Shown: positions 1 through 9,436, numbered from the stretch's first letter. The stretch is DNA of 64,000 nucleotides from Stenotrophomonas sp. Ste86 (GCF_024519465.1 NZ_JALJRW010000014.1:41855-105854); one strand, 5' to 3'. The notes: generated by a model from the sequence alone, not told the origin. Made by a program: numbers and translations.

Positions 1-616
1 GGTGAAGTCGCGCTTCGACAACAGCGGCCAGACCTGCATTGCCGCCAAGCGGTTCATCGTGGTCGACGCGATCGCCGACGCGTTCGTGGAGAAGTTCGTC
101 GCTGCCGCGGCCGCGCGCGTGTACGGCGATCCGCAGGACGAGAAGACCACGCTGGCGCCGATGGCCCGTGCCGACCTGCGCGATGAGCTGCACAAGCAGG
201 TACAGACCAGCGTGGCCAAGGGCGCCAAGGTCCTGCTCGGCGGCGAGCCGGTAGCCGGCAGCCATGCCGGATACCCGGCCACCATTCTGGACAATGTTGG
301 CCCCGGCATGCCTGCCTACGACGAAGAACTGTTCGGCCCGGCGGCGGCCATCGTGCGCGTGCGCGATGACGCAGACGCGCTGCGTGTGGCCAACGACACC
401 AGCTTCGGCCTGGGCGGCAGTGTCTGGAGCGGCGACGCGCAGCGCGGCGAAGCGATCGCCAAGCGCCTGGAATGCGGCGCGGCGTTCGTCAACGCCATCG
501 TCAAGAGCGACCCGCGCCTGCCGTTCGGCGGCACCAAGCGCTCCGGCTTCGGCCGCGAGCTGGCCGACCATGGCATCCATGAGTTCATGAACATCAAGAC
601 CGTTTACGTGGCCTGA
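1..616 (+). CDS. NAD(P)-dependent aldehyde dehydrogenase, C-terminal part (succinate-semialdehyde dehydrogenase-like)
   Basis: This is the last 204 or so codons of a gene that begins left of the window. The fragment opens with the aldehyde dehydrogenase active-site segment NSGQTCIAAKRF, whose Cys is the catalytic nucleophile. It ends with the family's C-terminal signature LPFGGTKRSGFGRE and NIKTVYV. The pattern resembles the YneI/Sad and GabD group that oxidises succinate semialdehyde to succinate, but the substrate-determining N-terminal half is not visible, so only the family is secure. The gene is followed by two hairpins and a REP pair, and the next gene is on the other strand, so it probably ends its transcription unit. 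Confidence 0.85.
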   Translation, partial: VKSRFDNSGQTCIAAKRFIVVDAIADAFVEKFVAAAAARVYGDPQDEKTTLAPMARADLRDELHKQVQTSVAKGAKVLLGGEPVAGSHAGYPATILDNVGPGMPAYDEELFGPAAAIVRVRDDADALRVANDTSFGLGGSVWSGDAQRGEAIAKRLECGAAFVNAIVKSDPRLPFGGTKRSGFGRELADHGIHEFMNIKTVYVA

Positions 617-646
617 TCGGAGCGGCCCGGCAGGGCCGCTGGAACC

Positions 647-738
647 GGTAGTGCCGGCCGTTGGTCGGCTGCTCGAAATCTCCAAACACCCGGCGTGAAT
701 CCGGGTTTTTCTGGAGCCGGCCAGCGGCCGGCACTACC
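647..738. repeat. Inverted pair of GTAG-type REP elements
   Basis: A REP palindrome at 647-671 (core GTGCCGGCCGTTGGTCGGC) faces an inverted copy at 715-738 (core GCCGGCCAGCGGCCGGCAC). Each starts with the GTAG tetranucleotide or its complement. The same element recurs in the intergenic gaps at 15265, 18215 and 20200. Such elements are typical of Stenotrophomonas and Xanthomonas and are thought to be mobilised by REP-associated tyrosine transposases, none of which is encoded here. Confidence 0.85.
688..710 (+). terminator. Intrinsic terminator after the aldehyde dehydrogenase gene
   Basis: A six-base-pair stem (ACCCGG/CCGGGT, 688-693 with 701-706) is followed directly by a run of T. It lies between the two arms of a REP pair. 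A second, GC-only hairpin (AGCGGCCC/GGGCCGCT, 621-628 with 633-640) lies closer to the stop codon but has no T run. Confidence 0.6.
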
Positions 739-775
739 TGCGTATCGCCGCTTGGCGTCGCACCACCGGCCGACC

Positions 776-1783
776 TCAGAGCCAGCGGACGCGCTTGAAC
801 AGGCGGTACAGCCCCACGCAGATCGCGCCGACGCCGATGATCATCGCCGGGTACGCCCACGGCTTGTCCAGCTCGGGCATGTGGGTGAAGTTCATGCCGT
901 ACCAGCTGGTGATCAAGGTCGGCGCGGCCAGCAGCGCGGCCCAGGCACCGAGGCGCTTGACCGTCTCGCCCTGCGCCAGCGTCACCAGCGACAGATTCAC
1001 GCTCAGCGCGGTGCCCAGCATCTCGCGCAGGGTATCGATCACATCGCTGATCCGCACCGCGTGGTCGTGCACGTCGCGCAGGTACAGCTTCACCTCATCG
1101 GGCACCAGCTCGCCCTGGTAGCGTTTGATCTGCGCCAGCATGTCCTGCAGCGGCGCCACGGCCATGCGCATCTTGTTGAGCTCGCGCTTCAACTCGTACA
1201 GGCGCACGACGGTCTGGCGCTTGTAGCTGTCGGAGAAGATGTCCTTCTCCAGCAGCTCCAGCGTGTCGCGGTAGCGCTGGGTGATCGGCAGGTAGTTGTC
1301 GACCACGAAATCCAGCACCGCATACAGGCAGTACGACGGGCCCATGGTGCGCAGCAGCTCGGGCTCGCGCTCCACCCGCGCGCGCGGCGCGGCGTAGGAC
1401 AGCGACGCGCCGTGGCGCACGGTGACCAGGAAGCGCGGCCCGAGGAAGGCGTGGGTTTCACCGTACTGGATGCGCTCGTCCACCATCTGCGCGGTGGTGA
1501 CCACCACGAACAGCGAGTTGCCGTACGACTCCACCTTGGGGCGCTGATGCGCGTTGCGTGCGTCTTCGATGGCCAGCGAGTGCAGGCAGAATTCTTCCTG
1601 CAGCTTCAGCAGCACGCTGTCAGCCGGCTCGTAGAGACCGACCCAGACGAAGCCGTTGCCGCTTTCGATCACATCGCTGATCGCGTCCAGGCTGATGTCG
1701 TGGCGCTTGCCCTGATCATCGTAATGGACACAGTTGATGACGCAGGGCGGATTGACGGGTGCGGTACTTTCCATGGGCGGCAT
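776..1783 (-). CDS. corA: CorA family magnesium/cobalt channel
   Basis: This 335-residue inner-membrane protein is expected to form a pentameric Mg2+ (and Co2+/Ni2+) uptake channel. The large N-terminal part is the cytoplasmic funnel domain. The C-terminal part carries two transmembrane helices, and the diagnostic selectivity motif YGMNF sits just before the last helix, followed by the usual acidic loop (HMPEL). The length is close to E. coli CorA (316 residues). The ATG at 1783 is used; a second ATG nine bases in is also possible, and neither has an obvious ribosome-binding site. It lies seven bases downstream of the DUF4105 gene, so it is probably the last gene of the phoH-corC transcription unit. 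Confidence 0.93.
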   Translation of the reverse strand: MPPMESTAPVNPPCVINCVHYDDQGKRHDISLDAISDVIESGNGFVWVGLYEPADSVLLKLQEEFCLHSLAIEDARNAHQRPKVESYGNSLFVVVTTAQMVDERIQYGETHAFLGPRFLVTVRHGASLSYAAPRARVEREPELLRTMGPSYCLYAVLDFVVDNYLPITQRYRDTLELLEKDIFSDSYKRQTVVRLYELKRELNKMRMAVAPLQDMLAQIKRYQGELVPDEVKLYLRDVHDHAVRISDVIDTLREMLGTALSVNLSLVTLAQGETVKRLGAWAALLAAPTLITSWYGMNFTHMPELDKPWAYPAMIIGVGAICVGLYRLFKRVRWL

Positions 1784-1789
1784 CGTGCG

Positions 1790-3082
1790 TCAGCGGCCCG
1801 TGACGGGCAGGTCACGACGACCCAGCGCCCACGCCAGCGCTAAGTGCACCGGCAGCAGCAGCACGATCCATTGCAGGTTGACCTGCGCCTGCAGGCTCAG
1901 CCAATGCAGTACCAGGCCCAGTGCGGCCAGCAGCGCCACCGCCCACAGCACGATGCGGAACCACGCACGCGGCACGCGCCCGCGCAGCAGGGTGACCGCG
2001 CCGGGCAGCAGCAGCAGGCACAGCGGTGACAGCACCAGCAGGTTGCGGTTGGCCCACGCCGCCTGGTGCGCGCTGAAGCCCCACAGGTAAGTCAGCAGTG
2101 CTCCGGCGATGCCGCAGAACAGCCACAGCGGCAGCGCGATACCGCCCAGCACGCGCCGACGCGTGCGCAGGGCGATTACGCCCGCGGCGGCCAGCAGGCC
2201 ACACAGCAGCCACGGCCACCAGTGGCGCGGAGATTCCTTGGGTTCGGGCGCGATGCTGTGCGGCAGCAGTTCCTGCTCGGCCTGCACCAGCGGACGGCCT
2301 TCGCTGTTGCGGGCCTGGCGCAGCGCGTCGGCCAATCGCATCGGCACGAAGGCTTCCTGCCAGCGCGACAGTGGCTGGTCGGCGAACGGCCCCAGGCCGA
2401 TGTCGAAGCCCAGCCACATCCATGGCGAGGGCGAGGCCAGCCGCACCGATTCGCTGCGGTAGGTGTTGCCACGCGAGCGACCGGACAGCTGCGAATGCAG
2501 GCCGCCGCCCAGCGCCTGGTCGATGGTGTCGCGCACCATCGTGGCGCAGTTGGCGGTGTAGTAGTCGTAGCGGTAGCGCGCGTTCTCGGGCTTGGCGCGT
2601 TCGGCCAGGCCTGCGGCCAGCGTGCGGGCCTGCTGCGGGTCCAGGTCCAGCCACTGGATGCTGGCGCCGCGGCCGCTCTCGCGGTAGTACGACATGTCTT
2701 CGTCCAGCGGCAGCGCCACCAGGTAGTACATCATGTCGCCGCGCACGAAGCGGCCGATGAAGTCCGGCTCGCCCGGATCGAAATAGCCGAAGTTGTAGGA
2801 GATGGCCTGGCCATTGCGCGGGTCCAGGACGACCAGCGCATCGTGGCCGAAGCGCTCGAAGAAGATCTCGCCGGGCTGCATGGTCACCACGCCAATGCGT
2901 GGCGCAGGGGACATGTCCGCAGCGACACCGGGCGCGGGTGCTTCATCGCTTGCGACCGGCGTATCGGAGGACGTGGCGGCAGCCTCCTGCGCCAGCGCCG
3001 CGAACGGGACACTGGCCAGGAGGAGCAACCACGACAGGAACAACAGGCGGCACGACGGCCACCGCTTCAGCAGGGGCCGCAT
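1790..3082 (-). CDS. DUF4105 domain membrane protein with signal peptide
   Basis: This 430-residue protein has a cleavable-looking signal peptide (about residues 1-32, ending FAALAQ). A periplasmic domain of about 200 residues matches the DUF4105 / Lnb N-terminal family, with the conserved FFERFGHDALVV histidine segment and, further on, the YYTANCATMVRD cysteine segment. That His/Cys pairing recalls NlpC/P60-type hydrolases, but no activity is established. Several hydrophobic helices fill the last 150 residues. The ATG at 3082 is preferred over an upstream TTG at 3094 that would overlap the corC stop. It sits between corC and corA, which suggests an envelope role without defining one. Confidence 0.75.
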   Translation of the reverse strand: MRPLLKRWPSCRLLFLSWLLLLASVPFAALAQEAAATSSDTPVASDEAPAPGVAADMSPAPRIGVVTMQPGEIFFERFGHDALVVLDPRNGQAISYNFGYFDPGEPDFIGRFVRGDMMYYLVALPLDEDMSYYRESGRGASIQWLDLDPQQARTLAAGLAERAKPENARYRYDYYTANCATMVRDTIDQALGGGLHSQLSGRSRGNTYRSESVRLASPSPWMWLGFDIGLGPFADQPLSRWQEAFVPMRLADALRQARNSEGRPLVQAEQELLPHSIAPEPKESPRHWWPWLLCGLLAAAGVIALRTRRRVLGGIALPLWLFCGIAGALLTYLWGFSAHQAAWANRNLLVLSPLCLLLLPGAVTLLRGRVPRAWFRIVLWAVALLAALGLVLHWLSLQAQVNLQWIVLLLPVHLALAWALGRRDLPVTGR

Positions 3083-3090
3083 GGCGTTGA

Positions 3091-3972
3091 TCAATCCTCG
3101 GTGTCGGTGTCCGCCGACAGCACGGTCACATGGAACGCCTGCACGCGGCGGGCATCGGCACGCGCCACCCGGAACACGAAGCGGTCCAGGCTGAGCTCGT
3201 CGCCGGTTTCGGGCAGGTGGCCGATCGCCTCGGTGACCAGGCCACCGATGGTGTCGTAGTCGTCGTCGGGGAAGTCGGCGCCGAAACGCTCGTTGAAATC
3301 CTCGATCGCGGTCAGTGCATCGACCACGTACTGGCCGTCGGCCTGGATGGCGATCTGCGCGGTGTGGTCCTCGGCCTCGTCGTGCTCGTCGTCGATCTCG
3401 CCGACGATCTGCTCCAGCACGTCTTCGATGGTGACCAGCCCGGCGACGCCGCCGTACTCATCGACCACGATGGCCATGTGGTTGCGCGAGAGCCGGAACT
3501 CCTTGAGCAGCACGTTGAGCTTCTTGGCTTCGGGGATCAGCACCGCCGGGCGCAGCAGTTCGCGCACGTTGGCCGGACCGTGGTCGGCGACCACGCCGCG
3601 CAGCAGGTCCTTGGCCAGCAGCACGCCAAGGATGTCGTCCTTGTTGTCGCCGTGCACCGGGAAGCGCGAATGGCCCGATTCGACCACCTGCTTCATCAGT
3701 TCCAGGAAGGGCGCTTCCACCGGCAGCGAGACCATCTGCGAACGCGAGATCATCACGTCGCCCACGGTCAGCTCGGCGACCGAAATCGCGCCTTCCATCA
3801 TGCGTAGGGTGTCGGCGGCGATCAGCCCATCTTCCTGCGCGGTGTGCAGGACCGCCACCAGCTCGTCGCGGGTGTGGGGTTCGCCGGAGAAGGCAGAGGT
3901 CAGGCGTTCGAGCCAGCTGCGCTTCTTTTCGTTTTGCTCCACATTGGAGCCACTACTGTCGTCTTCAGACAT
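3091..3972 (-). CDS. corC: CorC/HlyC-family CBS-domain protein
   Basis: The 293-residue protein has a tandem CBS pair (VGDVMISRSQMV... and MAIVVDEYGGVAGLVTIEDV) followed by an acidic segment and a C-terminal CorC_HlyC domain. CorC-like proteins have been linked to Mg2+/Co2+ efflux and bind nucleotides through the CBS pair; the soluble type seen here lacks a DUF21 membrane domain. I chose the ATG at 3972 because it gives the same start pattern (MS-DD) as E. coli CorC; the upstream GTG at 3990 adds only six residues. It lies between ybeY and corA. In many gammaproteobacteria corC follows ybeZ-ybeY in one operon, which fits this order. Confidence 0.9.
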   Translation of the reverse strand: MSEDDSSGSNVEQNEKKRSWLERLTSAFSGEPHTRDELVAVLHTAQEDGLIAADTLRMMEGAISVAELTVGDVMISRSQMVSLPVEAPFLELMKQVVESGHSRFPVHGDNKDDILGVLLAKDLLRGVVADHGPANVRELLRPAVLIPEAKKLNVLLKEFRLSRNHMAIVVDEYGGVAGLVTIEDVLEQIVGEIDDEHDEAEDHTAQIAIQADGQYVVDALTAIEDFNERFGADFPDDDYDTIGGLVTEAIGHLPETGDELSLDRFVFRVARADARRVQAFHVTVLSADTDTED

Positions 3973-4063
3973 CTCTGGAAAAAAAGGCACCCGGCGAGCC
4001 GGGCGTTGGATTCAGTCTAGCAGGATGAGCGCCGCTGTCAGCGTCCGCCGGCGGGCGCGGCCT

Positions 4064-4648
4064 TCACGGGCCGGCCGGGGGCGGGGAGTCCGGGGAGGCG
4101 GCGCCCGGCGTGGCGTCCGGGGCCGGCTCCTCCTCCGGCGGCAGGTCCAGGCTGTAGGTGCAGCCGGCCAGGGTCTTGCCGGGGTGGGTCTTGACGGTGG
4201 ACAGGCTCAGGATCACCGATTCGATCATCGGCTCGCCGGTCGTCGGGTCGGTGACGTCGCGGCTGACCAGCTCGCGCCCGGCCATGAACTTGTCCGGGTT
4301 GTCCACGCCATCCTCCAGCGCCAGCCGTTTGGCCATCGGGCGCGGGTCGGCCAGGTCGAGGATGGCCATGATGCTGGCCCCGGCCACGGCGATGTACTCG
4401 GTCTGCTGGCCGAATACGGTCACGGGCATGGCCAGGCGGAATTCGCTCATGAATTGATTGGACTGCGGCAGCGGCTGCAGGCCGTTGGCTACCGCCTTGA
4501 GCGGGTCGGCCACGACCGGCGCCACCGCGTTGTAGTCGGCCAGCCCCTGCCGGCATTCGATCAGGGCGGCCAGGTCCAGCGGGGCGGCGACGCTGGTGGC
4601 GGGCAGCAGGGCCAGCAGGCCCAGGCAGGCGGTCTTGAAGGCGATCAT
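4064..4648 (-). CDS. Small secreted protein of unknown function
   Basis: The 194-residue product starts with a clear signal peptide (MIAFKTACLGLLALLPATSVAA). The mature part contains two visible cysteines (one near the start, one in the segment LAGCTYSL), which could form a disulfide, and the C-terminus is a proline/glutamate-rich tail. I do not recognise a family. The ATG at 4648 is chosen because it puts the signal peptide first; a GTG at 4666 adds six residues. The gene lies between ybeY and corC, replacing nothing obvious, and is probably co-transcribed with them. It is unlikely to share their function, since YbeY and CorC act in the cytoplasm or at the membrane. Confidence 0.65.
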   Translation of the reverse strand: MIAFKTACLGLLALLPATSVAAPLDLAALIECRQGLADYNAVAPVVADPLKAVANGLQPLPQSNQFMSEFRLAMPVTVFGQQTEYIAVAGASIMAILDLADPRPMAKRLALEDGVDNPDKFMAGRELVSRDVTDPTTGEPMIESVILSLSTVKTHPGKTLAGCTYSLDLPPEEEPAPDATPGAASPDSPPPAGP

Positions 4649-4677
4649 CGAAAATCCGTGGGTCACCGGCGGGCGGC

Positions 4678-5163
4678 TCAGTTCTCGTTGGCGTAGGGGT
4701 CGTCGATGCCCAGTTCGGCCAGGATGTCGCGTTCCAGCTGCTCCATGGCCTCGGCTTCCTTGTCGTCCTCGTGATCCCAGCCCAGCAGGTGCAGCACGCC
4801 ATGCACGGTCAGGTGCGCATAGTGGGCATTGAGTCGCTTGTCCTGCTCTTCGGCCTCGCGCGCGACCACCGGGGCGCAGATCACCAGGTCACCGAGCAGC
4901 GGGAATTTCACGCCCTTGGGCAGGCCCTCGGGCACCTCGGCCGGGAAGCTCAGCACGTTGGTGGCGTAGTCCTTGCCCCGGTAATGCCGGTTCAGCGACT
5001 GGCCTTCCTTGGCATCGACCATGCGGATGGCCAGGTCGGCCTCGCGGATGCGGCCCTTGAGCGCGGCGGCAACCCACTTGCGGAAGCTCACCGCCGAGGG
5101 CAGCCCGGCACGGGGCAGGGCGTAGCTGACGGCTACATCGAGGCGGACGGGGCCCTTGGTCAT
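4678..5163 (-). CDS. ybeY: Endoribonuclease YbeY (rRNA maturation factor)
   Basis: This 161-residue metalloprotein acts on 16S rRNA 3'-end maturation and ribosome quality control. The zinc-binding signature H-G-x-L-H-L-L-G-x-D-H is visible as [11 protein letters not shown] near the C-terminus, followed by the acidic EAEAMEQLE helix. The length matches the family (about 155). It follows phoH by 45 bases, the usual ybeZ-ybeY arrangement; YbeZ and YbeY are known to interact in several bacteria. Confidence 0.95.
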   Translation of the reverse strand: MTKGPVRLDVAVSYALPRAGLPSAVSFRKWVAAALKGRIREADLAIRMVDAKEGQSLNRHYRGKDYATNVLSFPAEVPEGLPKGVKFPLLGDLVICAPVVAREAEEQDKRLNAHYAHLTVHGVLHLLGWDHEDDKEAEAMEQLERDILAELGIDDPYANEN

Positions 5164-5208
5164 GGCGATACCGGTAGTTCAGATCAATCGGAAGTGGACA
5201 GTGTACGT

Positions 5209-6192
5209 CTACTCCGCGCCGGGTTTTACCTGCTGCAGGTCGCGGCGGTCGTACGCGCTGACGATGCGTGCCACCAGCGGGTGGCGGACCACGTCGCGGG
5301 CTTCGAAGAAGGTGAAGCTGACGCCCTCGACATCGCGCAGCACCTCGATCGCATCGCGCAGGCCGGATTTGACGTGCTTGGGCAGGTCGGTCTGGGTCAG
5401 GTCGCCGGTGACCACGGCGGTCGAGCCGAAGCCGAGACGGGTCAGGAACATCTTCATCTGCTCGACGGTGGTGTTCTGCGCTTCGTCCAGGATCACGTAC
5501 GCATCGTTGAGCGTGCGCCCGCGCATGTAGGCCAGCGGCGCGATCTCGATGATGTTTTTTTCCAGCAGCTTGAGCACTTTTTCCACGCCCAGCATTTCGT
5601 ACAGCGCGTCATACAACGGGCGCAGGTACGGGTCCACTTTCTGGCTCAGGTCGCCGGGCAGGAAGCCCAGCTTCTCGCCGGCTTCCACCGCCGGGCGCAC
5701 CAGGATCAGCCGCTGCACGCGCGACTCGTTCAACGCGTCCACCGCGCTGGCCACCGCCAGGAAGGTCTTGCCGGTACCGGCCGGGCCGATCCCGAAATTG
5801 ATGTCGTGGGTGGTGATCTGGTGCAGGTAGCGCGCCTGGTTGGCGCCGCGCCCGCGCACGGTGCCGCGCTTGACCTTGATGGTCACGTCCTGCGCCTCAT
5901 AGGCCCCGTCGACGACGTGTTCGACGTTGGCCTGGTTCAGCCGCAGGTGGATGGCGTGGCTGTCGAAGGTGACCTCGGCCGCTTCGGCGTAGAGGGCCTC
6001 GATCAGCGTCTTGGCTTCTTCGATCACCCGCTTGGGGCCGGTCACGCGGAACACGGGGCCGCGGTTGGCGATCTCCACGCCGAGCTTGAGTTCGATCTGG
6101 CGCAGGTGCTCGTCGAACGGGCCAGCCAGATTGGCCAGGCGTTCGTTGTCTTCCGGGACCAGGGTGAAGTCGCGTTGTGCAAGTGCCGTCAT
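5209..6192 (-). CDS. ybeZ: PhoH-family ATPase (YbeZ)
   Basis: The 327-residue protein contains an N-terminal KH-like segment and a PhoH ATPase domain with Walker A GIGPAGTGKTFLAVA and Walker B VILDEAQNTT. It also has the LTRLGFGSTAVVTGDLTQ segment typical of PhoH proteins. The ATG at 6192 (MTALAQRDF) is chosen; an extension of 25 codons upstream has no family support. Known partners are YbeY, encoded just downstream, and RNA-processing functions. The upstream region carries a cluster of DnaA-box-like sites that may bear on its expression. Confidence 0.92.
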   Translation of the reverse strand: MTALAQRDFTLVPEDNERLANLAGPFDEHLRQIELKLGVEIANRGPVFRVTGPKRVIEEAKTLIEALYAEAAEVTFDSHAIHLRLNQANVEHVVDGAYEAQDVTIKVKRGTVRGRGANQARYLHQITTHDINFGIGPAGTGKTFLAVASAVDALNESRVQRLILVRPAVEAGEKLGFLPGDLSQKVDPYLRPLYDALYEMLGVEKVLKLLEKNIIEIAPLAYMRGRTLNDAYVILDEAQNTTVEQMKMFLTRLGFGSTAVVTGDLTQTDLPKHVKSGLRDAIEVLRDVEGVSFTFFEARDVVRHPLVARIVSAYDRRDLQQVKPGAE

Positions 6193-6774
6193 TGCGTCAG
6201 GCAGCCATCGGTCGTAGCGACCCGGCCGCAGCGTTGGGATGGGAAACACAGGGTAGCGCGCAGCCACGTTGGCCGCCAGCGAAGGCGCGGTTCTCCACAG
6301 CGTCTGTGCAAGGACGGTGCAGCAACCTGTGGATAGCCGGCGTGGGCCTTAGTGCGGCAGGCGATCCGCGGTCGTGGTAAAAAAAGCGTCACGCCGCGCG
6401 CGTTCATCCACAGCGGTTGTGGGTGGATGTTGGAGAAACATGTGGATAAGCACCGTGGCGCCCATGGCGGCAAGGGTTTGCGCCAGGTGATCATTTCATG
6501 ACCAGCGCGGCGTTGACTGACCTCTTCTTCACGGAGGTGTGCGCAAGGCGACGGCGCATCTCCTTCTGCAGAACGGCGTCCGATGTCACTGGTCGTGTCT
6601 GTGTCCGGCCGATGGGTGCCGTTGGCTGCGACGGGTCGGCTGGTCCGCGCCGGAACCTCGCTGCTGCAGCTTGAACAGACCCGCACCGCCGCCCACTGCC
6701 AGCGGTGCAGGCGCAGTCGCGCGCGCTGGTGGGAACGGCGGCCCGAGGTGCCGCCGCCGCTGGCCGGCGCGCCC
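6193..6774. other. Long intergenic region between miaB and phoH
   Basis: No convincing gene is present in these 582 bases. Several frames are open, but their products are rich in Arg, Pro, Cys and Trp with no family resemblance and no ribosome-binding site. The left third holds the DnaA-box-like cluster described separately. At 6377-6386 there is a short A-run (GGTAAAAAAAGCG), unusual in this GC-rich sequence. The right part (6466-6774) shows nothing I can name. Confidence 0.5.
6291..6449. promoter_or_regulatory. Cluster of four DnaA-box-like sites
   Basis: Compared with the consensus TTATCCACA / TGTGGATAA, there is one perfect site (6441-6449, TGTGGATAA). Three others have a single mismatch: TTCTCCACA at 6291-6299, TGTGGATAG at 6328-6336 and TCATCCACA at 6404-6412. 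They are in both orientations and spread over 159 bases just upstream of phoH. They could regulate phoH-ybeY or titrate DnaA. dnaA, dnaN and gyrB are absent from the window, so this is unlikely to be oriC. Confidence 0.5.
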
Positions 6775-8235
6775 TCAGCTCGTCACCATCCGCGCGCGCA
6801 GCGAATTGCTGTACGCCTCGGTGATCACCACATCGACGAACTGCCCGATCAGGCGCGGGTGCCCGGGGAAATTCACCGAGCGCATGTTCTCGCTCTTGCC
6901 GGTCAACTCGTTCGGATCGCGTCGCGAGGGCCCTTCCACCAGCACGGTCTGCACGGTGCCGACCATCTTGGCCGAGATCGCCGCAGCCTGTTCGTTGATG
7001 CGCGCCTGCAGGCGCGACAGGCGCGCGTGCTTTTCGGCATCGCTGATCGTGTCTTCCAGATCGGCCGCGGGGGTACCCGGGCGACGCGAGTAGATAAAGG
7101 AGAAGCTGTGGTCGAAGCCGATGTCTTCGATAAGCTTCATGGTCTTTTCGAAGTCGGCCTCGGTCTCGCCGGGGAAGCCGACGATGAAGTCCGAGCTGAT
7201 CGAGATGTCCGGCCGCACGGCGCGCAGCTTGCGGATCTTGGCCTTGAACTCCAGGGCCGTGTAACCGCGTTTCATCGCCGACAACACCTTGTCGCTGCCG
7301 GCCTGCACCGGCAGGTGCAGGAAATTGGCCAGCTGCGGCACATCGCGGTAGGCATCCACCAGCGAGTCGCTGAATTCCAGCGGGTGCGAGGTGGTGAACC
7401 GGATCCGGCCAACACCGTCGATCTCGGCGATGGTGCGGATCAGCAGGCCCAGGTCGGCGAACTCACCGTCCCCATACGGACCGCGGTAGGCATTGACGTT
7501 CTGGCCCAGCAGGTTGATTTCGCGCACACCCTGCGCGGCCAGCTGTGCAACTTCCACCACCACGTCCTCGAAGGGACGGCTGACCTCGGTGCCGCGGGTG
7601 TAGGGCACCACGCAGAAGGAGCAGTACTTCGAGCAGCCTTCCATGATCGACACGAACGCCGAACCGCCCTCGGCGCGCGGCTCAGGCAAACGGTCGAACT
7701 TCTCGATCTCGGGGAAGCTGATGTCCACCTGCGACTTGCCCGATTCGCGCCGCTGGCGGATCAGCTCCGGCAGCCGATGCAGGGTCTGCGGGCCGAACAC
7801 CAGGTCCACGTGCGGGGCGCGCTTGATGATCGCCTCGCCTTCCTGCGAGGCCACGCAGCCGCCCACGCCGATGATCACGCCGCGGCCGTTGTTCTTCAGC
7901 GCCTTCCAGTAGCCCAGCTGGCTGAACACCTTCTCCTGCGCCTTCTCGCGGATCGAACAGGTGTTCATCAGCAGCACGTCGGCCTCGGCCGGGTCGTCGG
8001 TCAACTCCAGGCCTTCGGCGGCGGCCAGCACGTCGGCCATCTTGGACGAGTCGTACTCGTTCATCTGGCAACCGTGGGTCTTGATGTACAGCTTGCCGCG
8101 CACCGGTCCGGTCACCTGTGGCCGGGAGCCGGGCAGGGCGATCAGGTCGGGGCGGGGGGCGGGCGAATCAGGTGTGGCGGCAGGCAAGGCGGAGCCGGCC
8201 GAAGTCGGCGCGGTCGAAGCTGGCGTCCCGGTCAT
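6775..8235 (-). CDS. miaB: tRNA-2-methylthio-N6-dimethylallyladenosine synthase MiaB
   Basis: This 486-residue radical-SAM methylthiotransferase adds the methylthio group to i6A37 of tRNAs reading UNN codons. The three UPF0004 cysteines are visible ([29 protein letters not shown]), as is the radical-SAM triad in [17 protein letters not shown]. The C-terminal 60-70 residues form the TRAM domain. The ATG at 8235 gives an alanine/proline-rich N-terminal extension of about 45 residues before the conserved KLYIKTHGC; this is longer than in E. coli (474 residues in all). It is divergent from the lytic transglycosylase gene and upstream of phoH. Confidence 0.95.
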   Translation of the reverse strand: MTGTPASTAPTSAGSALPAATPDSPAPRPDLIALPGSRPQVTGPVRGKLYIKTHGCQMNEYDSSKMADVLAAAEGLELTDDPAEADVLLMNTCSIREKAQEKVFSQLGYWKALKNNGRGVIIGVGGCVASQEGEAIIKRAPHVDLVFGPQTLHRLPELIRQRRESGKSQVDISFPEIEKFDRLPEPRAEGGSAFVSIMEGCSKYCSFCVVPYTRGTEVSRPFEDVVVEVAQLAAQGVREINLLGQNVNAYRGPYGDGEFADLGLLIRTIAEIDGVGRIRFTTSHPLEFSDSLVDAYRDVPQLANFLHLPVQAGSDKVLSAMKRGYTALEFKAKIRKLRAVRPDISISSDFIVGFPGETEADFEKTMKLIEDIGFDHSFSFIYSRRPGTPAADLEDTISDAEKHARLSRLQARINEQAAAISAKMVGTVQTVLVEGPSRRDPNELTGKSENMRSVNFPGHPRLIGQFVDVVITEAYSNSLRARMVTS

Positions 8236-8397
8236 GGCGCTTATTCCAGTCGGGTGGGCGGGCAGGCAGCCGGTTGGCTGCGATGAGCCGTGCATTGTAT
8301 GCCGGAAGCACTCCCCGGACGGGTTCAGGGCCGATCCGCGCTGGCGACCGGCGTCAACCCCTTGGCAACCACCGCCGAAGTTGGGACACTCCCGGCA

Positions 8398-9363
8398 ATG
8401 AAGGGGATCTTGGGGATCGCTGCGTTGGCCTTGGCTGCGCTGACCGCTATGCCGGCCAGTGCGGGCACGCTGTACAAGTGCCTCGGTGCCGACGGCGTGC
8501 CCAGTTATGTCAGCAAGCGGGTATCCGGGGCGTCCTGCAGCGTGGTCAGCAGCTACCGGCCCGACCGCAGCGCGCCGCGCCGCTACACCCCGCCGCCGGC
8601 ACCGGTCGCCGCGCCAGCGCCTGCACTGGTCCCGACAGCGACCGCCAGCGCGCCCGCCAGTCCGGTCCAGGCCGATCGCGCCAACACCGGCACCGCCCTG
8701 ACCGCCAGTGGCCCGGCGCCATCGGCCACGGTGCTCAGCGCGCCGTCGGCCCCGGCCGCGCGGGCCAACAAAGCCGGCCGCGTGGTGAGCGGGCAGGTCT
8801 ACTCCTACATGAAGGAAGGGGTGCGCCACTACACCAGCGCCCGCCCGGCGCAGTTGGCCAGCCTCGGCCCGGTGCGCACCATCCACTACACCTTCATCGA
8901 GCGCTGTTACGCCTGCGGGGCCAACCCCGGCGTGAACTTCGGCTCGGTAAGGCTCAACACCACCGCGTTCCAGAGCGAGATCACCGCCGCCGCGCGCGAG
9001 TTCGGGGTCGAGGAAGCCGTGGTCCGCGCGATCATCCACGCCGAATCGGCCTACAACCCGACCGCGCTCAGCCGCGCCGGCGCCCAGGGCTTGATGCAGC
9101 TGATGCCGCCCACCGCGCGCCGCTTCGGCGTCACCGACTCCTACGACGCCGCGCAGAACATCCGCGGCGGCGTGCAGTACCTGTCCTGGCTGCTCAAGCG
9201 CTTCAACGGCAACCTCACCCTGGCCGCTGCCGGTTACAACGCAGGCGAGGGTGCCGTGGATCGCCATGGCGGCGTACCGCCTTACAGTGAGACCCAGTAC
9301 TACGTGAAGCGGGTGGCGCAGCTGGCCGAACGCTACCGTGGTGCGCAGGCCACCACCCAGTGA
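8398..9363 (+). CDS. Secreted lytic transglycosylase, SLT family
   Basis: The 321-residue protein begins with a signal peptide ([22 protein letters not shown]). A short DUF4124-like segment follows ([17 protein letters not shown]), then a proline/alanine-rich linker (about residues 60-125). The C-terminal SLT domain has the catalytic Glu in [10 protein letters not shown] and the family motifs [12 protein letters not shown] and [11 protein letters not shown]. It is expected to cleave the MurNAc-GlcNAc bond of peptidoglycan in the periplasm, leaving 1,6-anhydroMurNAc ends. The ATG at 8398 is chosen because it opens the signal peptide. It is transcribed alone, divergently from miaB. Confidence 0.9.
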   Translation: MKGILGIAALALAALTAMPASAGTLYKCLGADGVPSYVSKRVSGASCSVVSSYRPDRSAPRRYTPPPAPVAAPAPALVPTATASAPASPVQADRANTGTALTASGPAPSATVLSAPSAPAARANKAGRVVSGQVYSYMKEGVRHYTSARPAQLASLGPVRTIHYTFIERCYACGANPGVNFGSVRLNTTAFQSEITAAAREFGVEEAVVRAIIHAESAYNPTALSRAGAQGLMQLMPPTARRFGVTDSYDAAQNIRGGVQYLSWLLKRFNGNLTLAAAGYNAGEGAVDRHGGVPPYSETQYYVKRVAQLAERYRGAQATTQ

Positions 9364-9436
9364 GCCGACGCGCCCATGGCGCTGGCTGGCCTCCATGCCG
9401 TAATGTCGTGTCGTAATGTCGTTCCGTAGTACCGCG

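Noticed and set aside
695..1843. 382-codon open frame opposite corA
   Set aside because: The corA product carries the GMN motif and correct topology; the opposite frame is His/Gln-rich noise.
4771..6336. 521-codon open frame opposite ybeY and phoH
   Set aside because: It spans two well-recognised genes and their spacer on the other strand, with composition typical of a shadow frame.
6291..6449. Replication origin
   Set aside because: The DnaA boxes are present, but there is no AT-rich unwinding element and no dnaA, dnaN, gyrB or rpmH neighbour. A regulatory or titration site is more likely.
6583..8286. 567-codon open frame opposite miaB
   Set aside because: miaB on the other strand has all its cysteine motifs and full family length; this frame has no recognisable domain.
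8236..9396. Upstream extension of the miaB frame to 9396
   Set aside because: The extension runs antisense through the lytic transglycosylase gene and has no similarity to MiaB. The start at 8235 already includes the full conserved protein.
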